A DNA stretch of 64,000 nucleotides from Diplosphaera chodatii (lineage: Eukaryota; Chlorophyta; Trebouxiophyceae; Prasiolales; Stichococcaceae), in the NCBI GenBank assembly GCA_032358165.1, contig JAALGY010000038.1, positions 1,860,001 through 1,924,000 on the forward strand, written 5' to 3'. Shown here piece after piece: positions 47,527 to 58,501 of this stretch. Made by a program: the position numbers and the translations under genes. A model generated the notes under the pieces. That model searched no databases, had not been told where the DNA came from, and worked only from the letters and a program-made list of their open reading frames with translations. Numbering within the stretch: position 1 is the stretch's first letter; each line of letters starts with the position of its first letter.

Positions 47527-50439
47527 ATGGGTGCCAGTGGCAGCAAGGGCGCCTCCGGAAAAGCCAGCACTGGTGCACCTAGCATCGAGAGCAGGCAAAT
47601 TGCTCGCAAGGCGAACAAGGAGGACCTGTTCACAATCGCCACCTATCACATACTTGCAGGCAAGCTGTGCCACAGCAGTGTGACCCCAGAAGCTGTTGTT
47701 GTTCCGATTTCTTTTGCATTGCAACGCTGCAGATCTTTGCCTGGCACAAAATGAGCAAATCCACAGGCGCCTCCTATTGAGAAGCCCACCCTGATTCAAT
47801 CTACAATTTCGTCACAGAGAGCACCTTGTCGGACAGCGCGTATCCCTACTGGCAGAAGAAGGACCGGAAGCCGAAGCGGTGGCACCAGCAGCTGCAAACT
47901 GAGCTGCAGACGCTGGCCGCCAGCGTGCTTTGCCTTCAGAATGTCGACGGAGAGTTCTTCCAGGTGCACTGAGTGGTGCTTGCTGGCCAACGCAGGGCGT
48001 GTTGCTCAACCAAACGAAACAAGTGTAATGTATGCACATCCGCCATATAGCGGATGTGCATACGAAAAGGCAGCAGCAGACTGCTGTACTCACAATCGCA
48101 GAGCGTGCTGAAGCCAGAGCTGGCGCGCCTTGGCTACGAGGGCGAGTTTCACAAGCTTCCGGGCAAATCGACATCCATTGGCGTTGCAACCTTCTGGCAC
48201 ACACGCACCTTCCGGCTGCTGAAGGTCGAGCAGTGTTGCTCGTATGGCAGACATCTGGATCACCTTCACTCCTACGCATGCTGTGCAGTTTTTGTGGCAC
48301 TGCTCTTGCCTGTTGGCAGTGTCTCTGCATGGGGCTTGAGCAACTCACTCAGTCTGTGATCGGTGCATGTCACAGTCGCACTTCATCAATCTGAACACGG
48401 TGGCGAAGGATGCTGCCAAGGATGCTCGAGTGGAGGCGAAGGCCGCACGCCTCCTCAACAGTAGCGGCTCGCTGGCGCTTGTGCTGCAGGTCAGGACGCA
48501 GCACCAAGATCATGTCACCTCGTTTGCAGCAGTGACGCAGCTGTGACCGTCGCGCCGTGGCAAGTCCCCCACACAGCAGATGGGGGATCCTGCCCCTTGT
48601 GTGGGTCATCACACGGTGTCGGTCTCTTGCAGAGTTACATTGCGAGTGTCTGGTCCGCAGTTGCTGCCGGACAAGCACTCGAAGCAGCACTGCGTGTGCA
48701 TCGCGAACACGCAGCTGTGCGGCAGCGAGGGGGATGTGCAGGCGCTGGAGGCGGGGCTCCTGCTTAAAGAGCTGCAGGTGAGCGTGCCAACTGGGTTTGT
48801 CTGTTACGGAAGCTGCTTGATCCTCAGTGCTCCTCGCCAGTGGAAGGCTGCTTCATCACGGCATGCATGGCAACATGCAGCATGGGGCAGCCAGCAGGGC
48901 AGGGCATCGCAAGGTCTAGCGCGATCTGTGAACTGACTCCAGACAAACGTGTCAGCCAGCTGGCAGTGATCTGTGCTACTTACTGCGCAGGGGTACGCGC
49001 AGCACATGCAGGAGTTCAAGGACTCCGCGGGGCTGGAGGAGACCAGCGTGGGGTACATTGTCGCCGGGCACCTGGGGGGGTCCCCGAAGTCGCCGCAGTA
49101 CGGCCTGCTGAAGAACGGCCACCTTGAGGACAAGCACCAGAAGAAGCTCAGCAAATCATCGTCGGTGCGGACAGTATCATAAAGCACTCAACTCACTCGC
49201 AGCTCGCGACTGTCGTGCAACAGCGTATCATGAAGACTCTAGCAACTTCCGACCTCCAACAGCAGCTATCAAACCGTCGACTGCCATGCTATGCGCAGAT
49301 ATCCGCTGGCAAGGGGATGTCGTCACAGGCGCAGCCGCTGGTGGGGTGGTTCGGCAGCAGCTATCAGCACAAATGGGGCTCCCTCAAGAGCGCATATGCG
49401 GCAGTGGTCGGCAAGGTGTGTTTTTGCATCGCAGTTACGAGCGCCTGCAACTGACAGTGTTCCGTCTGCATTGGCACCGCTGACCGGTGTGCAGATCTGG
49501 TCATAGTCACAACAAAGTCCATTTCGCAGGAGCCCGAGTACACAGTGTACACAGACCGTGTGCGGTCATGTGAGGACTACGTCTGGTACACAGGCGACAA
49601 CCTTAACGCCAACAGCGCCCTGCATGTGCGTGCCTTGCCATTGATTGTGCCAGCTGCTCAACATCCACATGAATGTGACATTGAATTTCTGCAGACAAGC
49701 TCTGCTGCTGACTGTTTTGGGTGGCTGGTCGGTGATGACATCATCGAGTTGTTTACAGGTGCCAAGTGAGGCGGCAATCAAGCCGCTTGGGGGCCTGCCA
49801 AACGCGCAGTTCCCATCTGACCATGTGCCGCTGGTCTTCGGCTTCCGCTTCAAGAAGTCCGAGGCCTTCACCAGCATGCTGCCATTCGACCAGCCAGCGG
49901 GCGCCGGTCGGTCTACAGAAGACGGCGCCCCTGCAGGTGACCATGTGTCTGCGCTGGCAGTAGGAAACTGCTGGTCTGCGGTGTGCAGTAAGTGCGGAGT
50001 ACCCTAAACGGAGAACATGGCATGATATTGAGGACGTTCGTAAGACTTGCAAAAGAGGATGCATGTTGAACCAGCTGTGTCTGGCCATGAACGTGCTTGT
50101 TGCATGGTTGTGCAGAAGAGGAGGATGATCTTGCCCCCAGGGACCTGGATGACATCCTGGGCTTCAAGGTGGGTTCGTTGGCGTTGCCCCTGACAGCTGC
50201 GTACGGTGTGTGTCCACCGGTGCACCTCACTTGGCTCCGTGGCTCGCACATGCTGGCCAAGGTGCGCTGTCCACCACTGTTTTGATCTTTCTCACACTTG
50301 CACCTGCCTACAGACGCCCACGGATGCCACGCGGTACGATCGGTTTGGGCGGGAGAGGGAGCGCTCTGGCATTGCACCCGGCGAGGATCTGGCGCCAGAG
50401 GCCTGGAAGCCTGCTGTAGCGCCGCGTCGGGACTACTGA
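47527..50439 (+). CDS. CCR4/Angel-like EEP-domain protein with degenerate active site
   Basis: Belongs to the endonuclease/exonuclease/phosphatase fold, nearest in layout to CCR4/Angel deadenylases. Exons 47527-47659, 47785-47963, 48102-48224, 48376-48489, 48661-48777, 48991-49164, 49314-49415, 49530-49625, 49759-49936, 50116-50168, 50314-50439 join in phase (464 residues); the first intron would be GC-AG. Framework motifs are present: LFTIATYHILA, PELARLGYEGEFHKLPGKS, SLKSAYAAVVGKEPEYTVYT, CEDYVWYT and FPSDHVPLVFGF. The catalytic positions differ: LQNVD where LQEV(E/D) is expected (about residue 98), ANTQL for NTHL (about 201) and AGHLGG for GDFNS (about 249). Only SDH (367-368) remains. Either a pseudoenzyme or a scaffold. 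The C-terminus is charged and has no known domain. Confidence 0.85.
48030..48063. repeat. 14-bp perfect inverted repeat in an intron
   Basis: GTATGCACATCCGC and GCGGATGTGCATAC are exact reverse complements around a 6-base loop, CATATA. It lies inside the second intron of the EEP gene (47964-48101), about 40 bases before the acceptor. Confidence 0.95.
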
Positions 50440-50936
50440 TGCGGCAGCTACAATGCCAGTTGGTGCTGTGCACTTGACAGCGTGTGCATTGTGGCCGATG
50501 CAGCCTTGCCATCGCAACATTCGAACTGGAACAGTTGGGTTGTGGGGATCACTTCGGGTGTCCCAAGTTTGGGGTCTGGATGTGCCTGCTGTGTTTTATA
50601 TGTTACGGTAGCTCGTTCATGAACTCTACCCTACCAGCAAACCACTAGCCATGTACACACATCACCCTCAACATAGCAGTCACGCAGTGCTACTTCATGC
50701 CTATGCGGGGGAGGCGACCAGGCTCGGTGATGTGCCGAGGTCCGTCACAAAGGCACCTGGCCTTGCCGTTTGCCAGCAACCGGTGGGCACGATTCGTGAC
50801 GCTGCACAGATTGCTCCTGCAGCTGGCGGCTGGCTGCGCTGCATGCTGCGATCCAGCCTCACTGTCGCTGCTCGCAGCGCCTCCAACACAGAGGGGTGCA
50901 GTACCTGCCAAAGCGCAGTGGTTCAGCAATCAAATC
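50440..50936. other. Convergent gap, EEP (+) / F-box (-)
   Basis: About 500 bases between two stop codons. Only short frames without family similarity; taken as 3' untranslated sequence. Confidence 0.45.
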
Positions 50937-52335
50937 TCAAATTTGGTCTGCCAGCGCTCTCGTCTGGGTCTTGTACCAGCTGGCCTGGACAGTACACTTG
51001 GTGCATGACACACATCACCGCAACTGGGGTTGAGGAGACGTATAGGACTATGTCAAATGCCACAACCACACAAGATGTGCCTGGGCTTGTGACACGTCAC
51101 ATCGCTCGCAATCAGCCAAGTGGATTGTATCTGAAAGGCAATGCCTTGCCGCAGCACCTGACAGGGTGTGCGCCGCAGCAGACGAGCGAGCACAGCAATT
51201 GAGGACCGCCGCCACCTGACCTGCAGCGATGTGCCATATCCCTCGTGCACCAGCTGCGTCGTCGCATGTACAAAGGCGATGGCCACCTGCAGATGTTGCA
51301 CAAGACTCAGGTGTCTGAAGCACAACATCTAGACGCTGCCGAGCGTGTTGGTCAGGCTGCTATGCTGCTCCATCCCCCGCTCTGCTGTGCTCACCCCGGG
51401 CTGCTGCTTGAGCCACCAGCAAAGGTCCGACACCAGGCGCCTGTGCTCTGCTGTGCGTTTCAGGTCCAGGTCGGGTGGTGCCAGGTCTAGCAACGGTCCC
51501 GCCATGTGCAACGTCTGCAGGTGAAAAATGACGACTTCTTATGTGATATCATCATGCCACTGCTTAGGACACACCCCGACAAGTGCAAGCAACGAGAATA
51601 TGCCCACATCATCCGCCAGCACTGGAATTTGCTGCATTGGATGCGCACAGATGGAGGCAGCAAAGTGCTCCGGAGCTGGCATGCAGATCCGCAGCGCACC
51701 CTCATTGTCGTGTCGAACGCGCTCTGTGACTGGGCGACCTTATCAGTGCGGCTGCGCAGCTTTGCGATGCGATCCACGTAGAGCGCCAACGACGCTGGCA
51801 TTGCCGCCCGGATGCTGCATAACACAAGACAGGTTTCACTTCCGTGGGCTGCGCATAGCATCGCAGCACAACTACACTCAGAACATCAGAATCGCACCTG
51901 TACGCCGCCCTGAGCGAGGGATAGCACGCCTTTGTGCAGCAGTCCGGCCACCTGGTTGGGTGCACAGCCTTGGACCTTGGCCGAACGTGGATCAGCGGCA
52001 GGATGCAAGCATGCGCTGATGCGGGGGTGCCTGCATATCGGTCCAGGAGCATGAGAGGCTTGACAGCTGCTGCCGCACCTGGAGAGCAGGGGCTTCCACA
52101 GTTCATTGTCTCCAGCCTGTGCCCGAAGGTACCTGTTCTGTGCCGACATAGCTGCCAGGTCCACAGCCGCAAGGTGCCTGCGTTGACGAACCAGGTTCGT
52201 TATGCAGTTGCTTCAGTTGCCTTCGTGTCGCTACGCAGCCTTGCCGTCAGGCGGTGCACACGGCAGTTGGCGGTTGGGATGTGCTCACCCCATGACCAAG
52301 TGCAGCATGTCCGGCGGCAGCGCGTCCAGACTCAT
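50937..52335 (-). CDS. Short F-box protein
   Basis: Probable substrate adaptor of an SCF ubiquitin ligase. Six exons join in phase: 52335-52289, 52177-52079, 51814-51700, 51514-51395, 51286-51221, 50984-50937 (164 residues). The N-terminus is an F-box: MSLDALPPDMLHLVMGHLAA, then VDLAAMSAQNRYLRAQAGDN, ELWKPLL, with the usual L-P pair, hydrophobic spacing and terminal W. The rest is helical, with YVDRIAKLRSRTDKVAQSQS (coiled-coil-like), LVSDLCWWLKQQPG and ASWYKTQTRALADQI before the stop; no LRR, Kelch or WD repeat was found. An alternative reading of exon 2 keeps the frame open to 51898, which would alter the middle of the protein. It diverges from the NELF-D gene, sharing a 500-base upstream region. 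Confidence 0.65.
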
Positions 52336-52834
52336 GTTACGTGGATAATCCTTGACTATCGCCGTAAGCGCGGCCGTCAGGTTACAGGTTCAGGTGATGG
52401 TCGCGCATTGCGCACATGTAGGTCCCGGAAGTGCAGGGGCTTTCCAGCTTGCCGATCGCCAAAGGGTCAGCGGAGTTAAGCCTCTTGGAGCTGTGTAGCT
52501 GTGCAGGGTGTGCAATGCAGCTTGAACGGTTGCACGCTGGGGCTGCACCTCCGATCTTCAGTTCCGGAGCTCAATCGTGACCGCCCCCGTGTTTGCCCCT
52601 GAAGCCTCAACACTGTAGATGCAACCTTCGAAGAGCGCATGCAGTTATGCACCATGCTGTGCATGTCTTTCGCATAGCTGTGGTCGCATTGGCTGTTTGC
52701 CATTCGAAAGCGGCGTGACAGTTCGCGCAGCAGCCCGGCAGTGTGCAGTCTCGTCTTGCACCCAAAACGCTCCCACAGTCGCCAGACACTCTGCTATCGC
52801 TGCGCAAATTCGAAGTGTGTCAGTCTGATACGCT
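52336..52834. promoter_or_regulatory. Shared upstream region, F-box (-) / NELF-D (+)
   Basis: Divergent start codons about 500 bases apart. No specific element was recognised. Confidence 0.4.
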
Positions 52835-55800
52835 ATGGAAGGTGAGAGCGAACAGCTGAGCCAGCTAGAGCAGATCTTCCGCCAGCCCGATGCAGTGATG
52901 GAGCCCAATATCTTCGACACGCTGTGTCAATATGTGGCTGCCCATGGCAAACCGCGCACCGCTATCGAGCTGCTGTGCGAGAACTATGTCGGTGAGTCAT
53001 CAGACATTCACTTTCCTGTTTTGTAGCTCCTCTCTGTGTGATCAGCGCTGCAATGCCTAACTTCATTTGCATGTGCGGACACTGCAATCTGCCACTGCAT
53101 CTGCACAGGCTATGCACAGATGGGCAGCCTTGTATGCGACTGGCTGGCACTCATCGATTCGCACACTATGCGGGGCGATCACCAGCAGGCGGACCCACCT
53201 CAGGATGTGTCTGCTGCCCACTTTCTGCGGGTGCGACTCTGCGTGACAATGTGCCTGTCGACACACTGTGCTGCCGTTGGCCACCGTGCATGTGAGCACT
53301 TGCCGTGCTGCGGACTGTGGCGCACTCTGGCTGCAACAGGATGCGCCCCGTGTGCCATGCAGGAGCAAGTCAGGGCGGACTTTGATCCGGACAAGTTCGG
53401 CTCGGTCTTCTCCATGCTGAACAGCTCGCAGCTGGCCTGGCTGGAGGGCCTGGCAGCGGACCCCGCCGGGAGGCAGCTCATCTACCAGCTGTCCGCCTCG
53501 CACCGCAGCTGCCTGCTCCTGAACTTTGCCATCCAGAAGATTCTGTATGCAGGTGGGCCCTGCCGCCCAGCCATCACCGGGAGGACTGGCAGCATCGTCA
53601 ATCAGGGGCGCAGCAGCATCACCACACACCCATAGGGATGTTCACAGTGCGCCTGCTTCACTGGCTGCAGGCCATGAGGACGAGGTGGCCAGCGTCGGCA
53701 GCAGCCTGTCGGGCTACTTTGGCGTGTTCCACCGCCTGATGGCCAGCCGGCTGAAGGAGGTGCCGACAGCAGTCGTAACAGGATCACCACAGCCACGGGA
53801 CTCGTGAAATGCAACTATCTGGTTCAGGCAACGGAAGCTCCTTTCCTCCCTCCTCTCCACACCATCGACTTTCACGACCATGGCTGTCATTTTTGCGCCC
53901 TAGGTGCCGACGGCGGGCGCAGGCCGGCTGGCCGCCATTGCGGGGGAGCTGGCGGACAGCTGCGGCGGCGCGGAGCACAGCTTCACGCACGCCGTGCAGC
54001 TGCTCACCCACTTGGGCGCCCACAAGCACGGTGCGCCTGACAACATGCGACCAGAGCACAGGCGCACAAATACATGCCGTACTTTGCCGCCGAGACCTGC
54101 CAGCGTCCGCCTCAGGTGTACCTACCAAGGTTCTCAAGTCAGATCCGTGATCAGAATGTTCACCGGAAGATCGACATTTCGTTGGCGACGAGCCGCAGGC
54201 GCCAACTTCAGGCGGCTGGCGCAGGAGCTGGAGACGCACGCCGCAGCTGCCCGCCTTGCTGGGCCGGAGCTGTGGCGCATGCAGCCCTGGCTGGCGCGCC
54301 CCGGCCGCAGCGCAGAAGACGGCGAGGTGCGGCAGCAGCTGCTTGACCACGGCAGCCTGATGCATGGCATGGTAGCTGTGTGCCCGTCGTTGGTGGAGCC
54401 CTAATCCACAGCCCATGTCTTCACATGGAATCTGATGGACCATGCCAGGTCGCTGAGCTCCTGGCCGACCTGCTGACGGGGGCGAGCGGCGAGGTGCACC
54501 GGGTCAGCCGGCTACGCCAGCTGTACGCGGTCCAGCACCCGCCTGCGGTCGAGCTGCTGCAGCAGCCGCAGGTGGCATGCGGGCCTCCTGCACAGCATAC
54601 TGGCACCGCCACTGCCTTGGCTGCTGTCTGCACAGCCGTCAAGGCAACATTGCCGTCATGTCGATGGCAACACGCTGCGCACCGTCACTACACAACCTGC
54701 TGCCTGCCTTGCCCAGGTGCTGGCAAAGCTGGTGCACAGCATGTTCGGGGCCAAGCCGCTGGCGGCGGATGCCCTGGAGGCGACCGCTGCTGTCGCGGCG
54801 CTTGCTGCAGCTGCTATTGATGAGCGGTGGGTGGCTGGGCGTGACACAAGCATGTTGTGTACCTAAGCCCTGCTCGATACCTTGCATCTCTGGACCCCTC
54901 ATGTGATGCTCAGGTTTGGCCCCTGCAGCCTGCGCGCTCATGCCAAAACTGGTTTGATGGTGTTGAGCATCCATCAAACCGCTGCAGGGCAAGCGGCGGG
55001 GCGCTGGACCTGCGGGATGTGGAGGCCACTGAGATGGCGCTTCGGCAGGGCGTGCGTCTGGCACAGGACGCTGCAAATGGCACCAAGTTTGACGCACAGC
55101 AGCAGGTCAGCCTGCTGCTTTGCTGCTGCACGCATGCATCACAACACACTGCAAACCCATGAATGCAATTGCCAACTCTGGCAGCAGCCAGCTGCCCCTG
55201 CCTGGAGACACACTGGTGCCGCACAGGCTGCTGCACGGCTGCAGCAACCCTATGCTTGCACGACTGCAGCGACTGGCAGAGGCGGTGCTCAGCACGCCGG
55301 CGGCTGCGATGGGCGTTCTGCACCACATTGGGACCGCCATCAGCCGCAAGAGCTACTGGCGGGAGACGTATCGCGTGCTGGCGGCGCCCGCGTACCTCAG
55401 CCTGCTGTCCGTCGTTGTGGCACGCCACCCGCTCATGCACGCAGAGGTGGATATCTCAGTGGGCTGCCTCCCAATGATGCCTGCTGCCGCACGCCAGTGT
55501 CATCTGCATCTGGTCAGGGCATGTAATCTGTCAACAACGCACCCAAATTGCCACATTTCAGTCAAGCAATTCTGCAAGATTCGAGTGGATCAGCACCTCG
55601 GTTCCTGGTGATCAGAAACGGTTTGTAAGTGCACGTAGGCCACTGAGGTCGTGATCTCGGCGCTGGTGGCGGTCGAGAACTCGCAGCCCGAGGTGGCGCG
55701 CCTGCTGCTGGATGTGGCCGCCGCCATCGTCCAGGCTGGGCAGGTCAGGGGGCACATGCGAATGGTGCCATCTTTCTAGAGCAGCACCTCCAGCTTCTGT

Positions 55801-56691
55801 GCTGGCCAGGCTTCGCAGTGCTGTTGCTCACGCGCTGTCACATCAGCTGAACGCTCGTCATCAGGTCGAACTGGTGCTGGCGGTGATCGAGCAGCGCTGG
55901 GCACGGTCTGCCGACCCATCACAAGTCCGCTACTTCATCTTCAAGGTGCGCGTGCAACACTGAGGCGTGTGTCGACTGCAGGCACAGGCGTATCCACAGC
56001 CTTTGCCGTACTGTGCTGCGACAGCATGCTGTTGGACGTCCAAGTGCCTTGTGTACTGTTGTACGCCAACTGCAGGTCCTGGATGCATGCGGCCCGCCCT
56101 ACTCGCCGTACTTTGCGGCCGCCCTCATCAGGTGGCTGCTGTTCGCCGCACCTGGTCGAGCAGCGGATCTGCAACATGCATATGCCCTAGACCCCGCAGC
56201 GACGATTGTGGAGCCCAGCAGGGTCACAACCTGCGTGCGATGCATGGACAGGCTGATGGCGGCATCGGGCGTGCGGCGCAGCCGGGGCGGCGGCCGGGAC
56301 GTTGCGCAGCAGGTGCCGGCATCTACTCATGAGTCATGCTGCTGTACACACACAACCGCACGTTAACAAACAACGTGCTCAAGGTGGCTTTTCGAGAGGA
56401 CTGCAATGCCATCAAGGTCTGTGACAGTTGGATGAATTTGCCCAGAAGCGGGACATCTGCCGTCATCTGCTCCGGGGCGGGCAGATTATGGCGCCCTGCC
56501 ACCTGGGTGTCATCATCCAGTAACCCTGGCATCATCCACCTTACACTGACTGTACATGACATCTGTGTCCCCAGGCAGAGCTGCTGGAGGAGTTTGCGGG
56601 GGCGGTGGGGCCTCCCATGGACCTGTCGGCCTCGCTGGCGCAGCGTGAAGCGGCCTTCCTGAAGGAGCTGTGCGCCGAGCGGCCATACTGA
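52835..56691 (+). CDS. NELF-C/D (TH1) homologue, negative elongation factor subunit
   Basis: In animals NELF-C/D is a core subunit of the complex that pauses RNA polymerase II near promoters. Fourteen exons close in phase: 52835-52991, 53109-53230, 53363-53552, 53671-53759, 53904-54030, 54199-54371, 54449-54571, 54717-54826, 54988-55105, 55270-55446, 55639-55743, 55865-55945, 56076-56312, 56575-56691 (641 residues; animal protein about 590). Similarity is spread along the length: LEQIFRQPDAVMEPNIFDTL and AIELLCENYVGYAQM near the start; SHRSCLLLNFAIQKILYAG with HEDEVASV after it; PAAAMGVLHHIG in the middle; EVARLLLDVAAAIVQAG, SQVRYFIFKVLDACGPPYSP and FAAALIRWLL near the end. The region is all-helical, as expected. 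The last exon (AELLEEFAGAVGPP) is a poorly conserved tail. Confidence 0.85.
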
Positions 56692-58501
56692 GCGGGGGCG
56701 CAGCGGCAGTGGGTGCTGCATGCGTGGCGCCACCGCCGGTGGCCCAGTCGGAGGTGAGGGGGAACCTGTCAGTTGGCGTTCAGGTGGGGCCGTAAGTCAA
56801 CGACCCCGTCTGCGGCTGCAGCTGCCGGTGCCAGCTGGCTGCACTTTCTGATAGTTCCCGGCCGGCTGGCCCCAGGTGTGTCGGAAGCTGCACGTTACGC
56901 GAGGTGACGTGGCGCCAGGGCGTGTAAACCCGCGGTTCCCCTCGTCACAACAGTTTACCCTCGCGACTTCATGGTCCTTCACCCCGTCTCACGCATCTGA
57001 CACCTTGTTGCGAGCGGCGTACCACCTCTGCTACTGCACGTGCTTCCGTTGCTGCATAATTCCGTGAGCAGAAGGCAGCTAAGGCTGGGTGGACACAATC
57101 GTGCGTTGGCACACACGCCAGGTGGCCCGGTGCCCAGGTAGCTGCACGCCCAGAATTTGGGCGTGGCGCCGCGCTGACCGCTTCAGGCGACCAGCAGCAA
57201 TCTGGTGCGTTGCTGCGCCGCACGCGTTGTACTTTCGCGGTTTGGACAGGTCCAGACCCCGCCCCGTGCCTCTTGCACCGACCTCGGCTCAGGGGCGCAG
57301 AACCTCCTACAGCCCCACAGGCCACCCGCCCGCGTTGCTGCCGGCATTGTGGCGTTCACGCCAAACATGCGCCGGTTTCGTGCTGCACATGCCGGGGTGC
57401 GGTGCGGGCTGTTGCCAGATTCGGCCCCCGCACTACACATCTTGGATTTGTCAGCAGCCTGATGTGCAGACGCTTGCCCGGTCCGGCAGGCAGCCTTTCC
57501 GGGCGGGATGCCTCTGTGCACCTGTGAAATCTGAAGTGAGAGGGCGACCTCTTGCTTGGCTGGCCGAAGCTTCGAGCCCACCCCTCGTCGGAGGTCCCGC
57601 TGGCTTCTGACGTGAGATCTGGAGGTCAGACCGTCATGCTAGCAAGCGTCGCGTCGCACATGCGCGCTTGCGCCGTCTCTTTGCACAGTAGTCGCGACAG
57701 TGGCTCGGGCCGATGTCGTTGTGGGCGTGTGTCTGTGCTGCACCTCCTTCGATCGTGGCACGTGAGGCACCGCGCCGCTCTTTTGGCTTTGTCACCTGCA
57801 GTCATGCGCCCGTAGCGTCCCCGATGTCTGTCTCGTCCGGGTTGGCGTCTAGACCTTGGACGTCTGCTCCTCGTGACCGCTCGGTGGTTTGACATTTTGT
57901 GCCACCTAGGTCTCGCCCAGGGAACGCGTCTGCGGTTGTCGGTTCAGTATGGGTCCAGCCCATTTACGGGTTCACACCGTCATCAAACACGAGTTCTTCA
58001 TTTGCGAGGCGCCATCACGGTACACGATTCGCGGTATTGAGGGCCGTGGAAGCTTTCAGTCTGCATCGACCCGTAACCTCTGTGCCTTGGGTCACCCTCG
58101 TGCCGAGGTCCGCCGCACTTTTCAGATGCGGCTCGTCACCCCATCACCAGATCAGATTCTCATTTAGCGCATGACTCCTCGTCGAGTGTCTTGGGTGTTG
58201 TCCTCCTCGCATGGAAGCCAGCTGCTGAGTCAGCGGTCTCCAGTTGGTGTTGTAGTCGAGCACCTGAACGTTCCGATCGTCTGGGCGCGCTTCCGTGGTC
58301 GGGCTTCTGAGCCTGTCTCCTGCCTCTTTTGGCATGCTGCGGGCATCGCATGCCAGCCGCGCCGCCGTTCTGCCGGTACCCCGTGTCGTACTGTGTTGTC
58401 GGATGCCCCCTGGGGTGCGTGGCCGAGGTCGAGCACTGATCAGTGTTGCCCGCTCATACGCAGGTTACAACCGGGCGCTGAGACGTGGAACACAGCGCAG
58501 C
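56692..58501. other. 1.8 kb gene-poor island with different composition
   Basis: No confident gene. From about 57080 the plus strand becomes richer in C, T and CpG and poorer in the TGCA-type words common elsewhere, up to about 58480. Frames on the minus strand are Arg-rich and uninterrupted for 60-90 codons in several phases, but no domain is recognised. It may be a decayed mobile element. The promoter or an upstream exon of the MYND gene could also lie at the right end: the MYND frame is open back to 58295. Confidence 0.4.

Noticed and set aside
51506..51781. Plus-strand open frame containing DFLCDIIMPLLRTHPDKC, which looks protein-like
   Set aside because: It lies opposite exons 3-4 and the intron between them of the F-box gene, whose exons join in phase on the minus strand. 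The frame has no partner exons.
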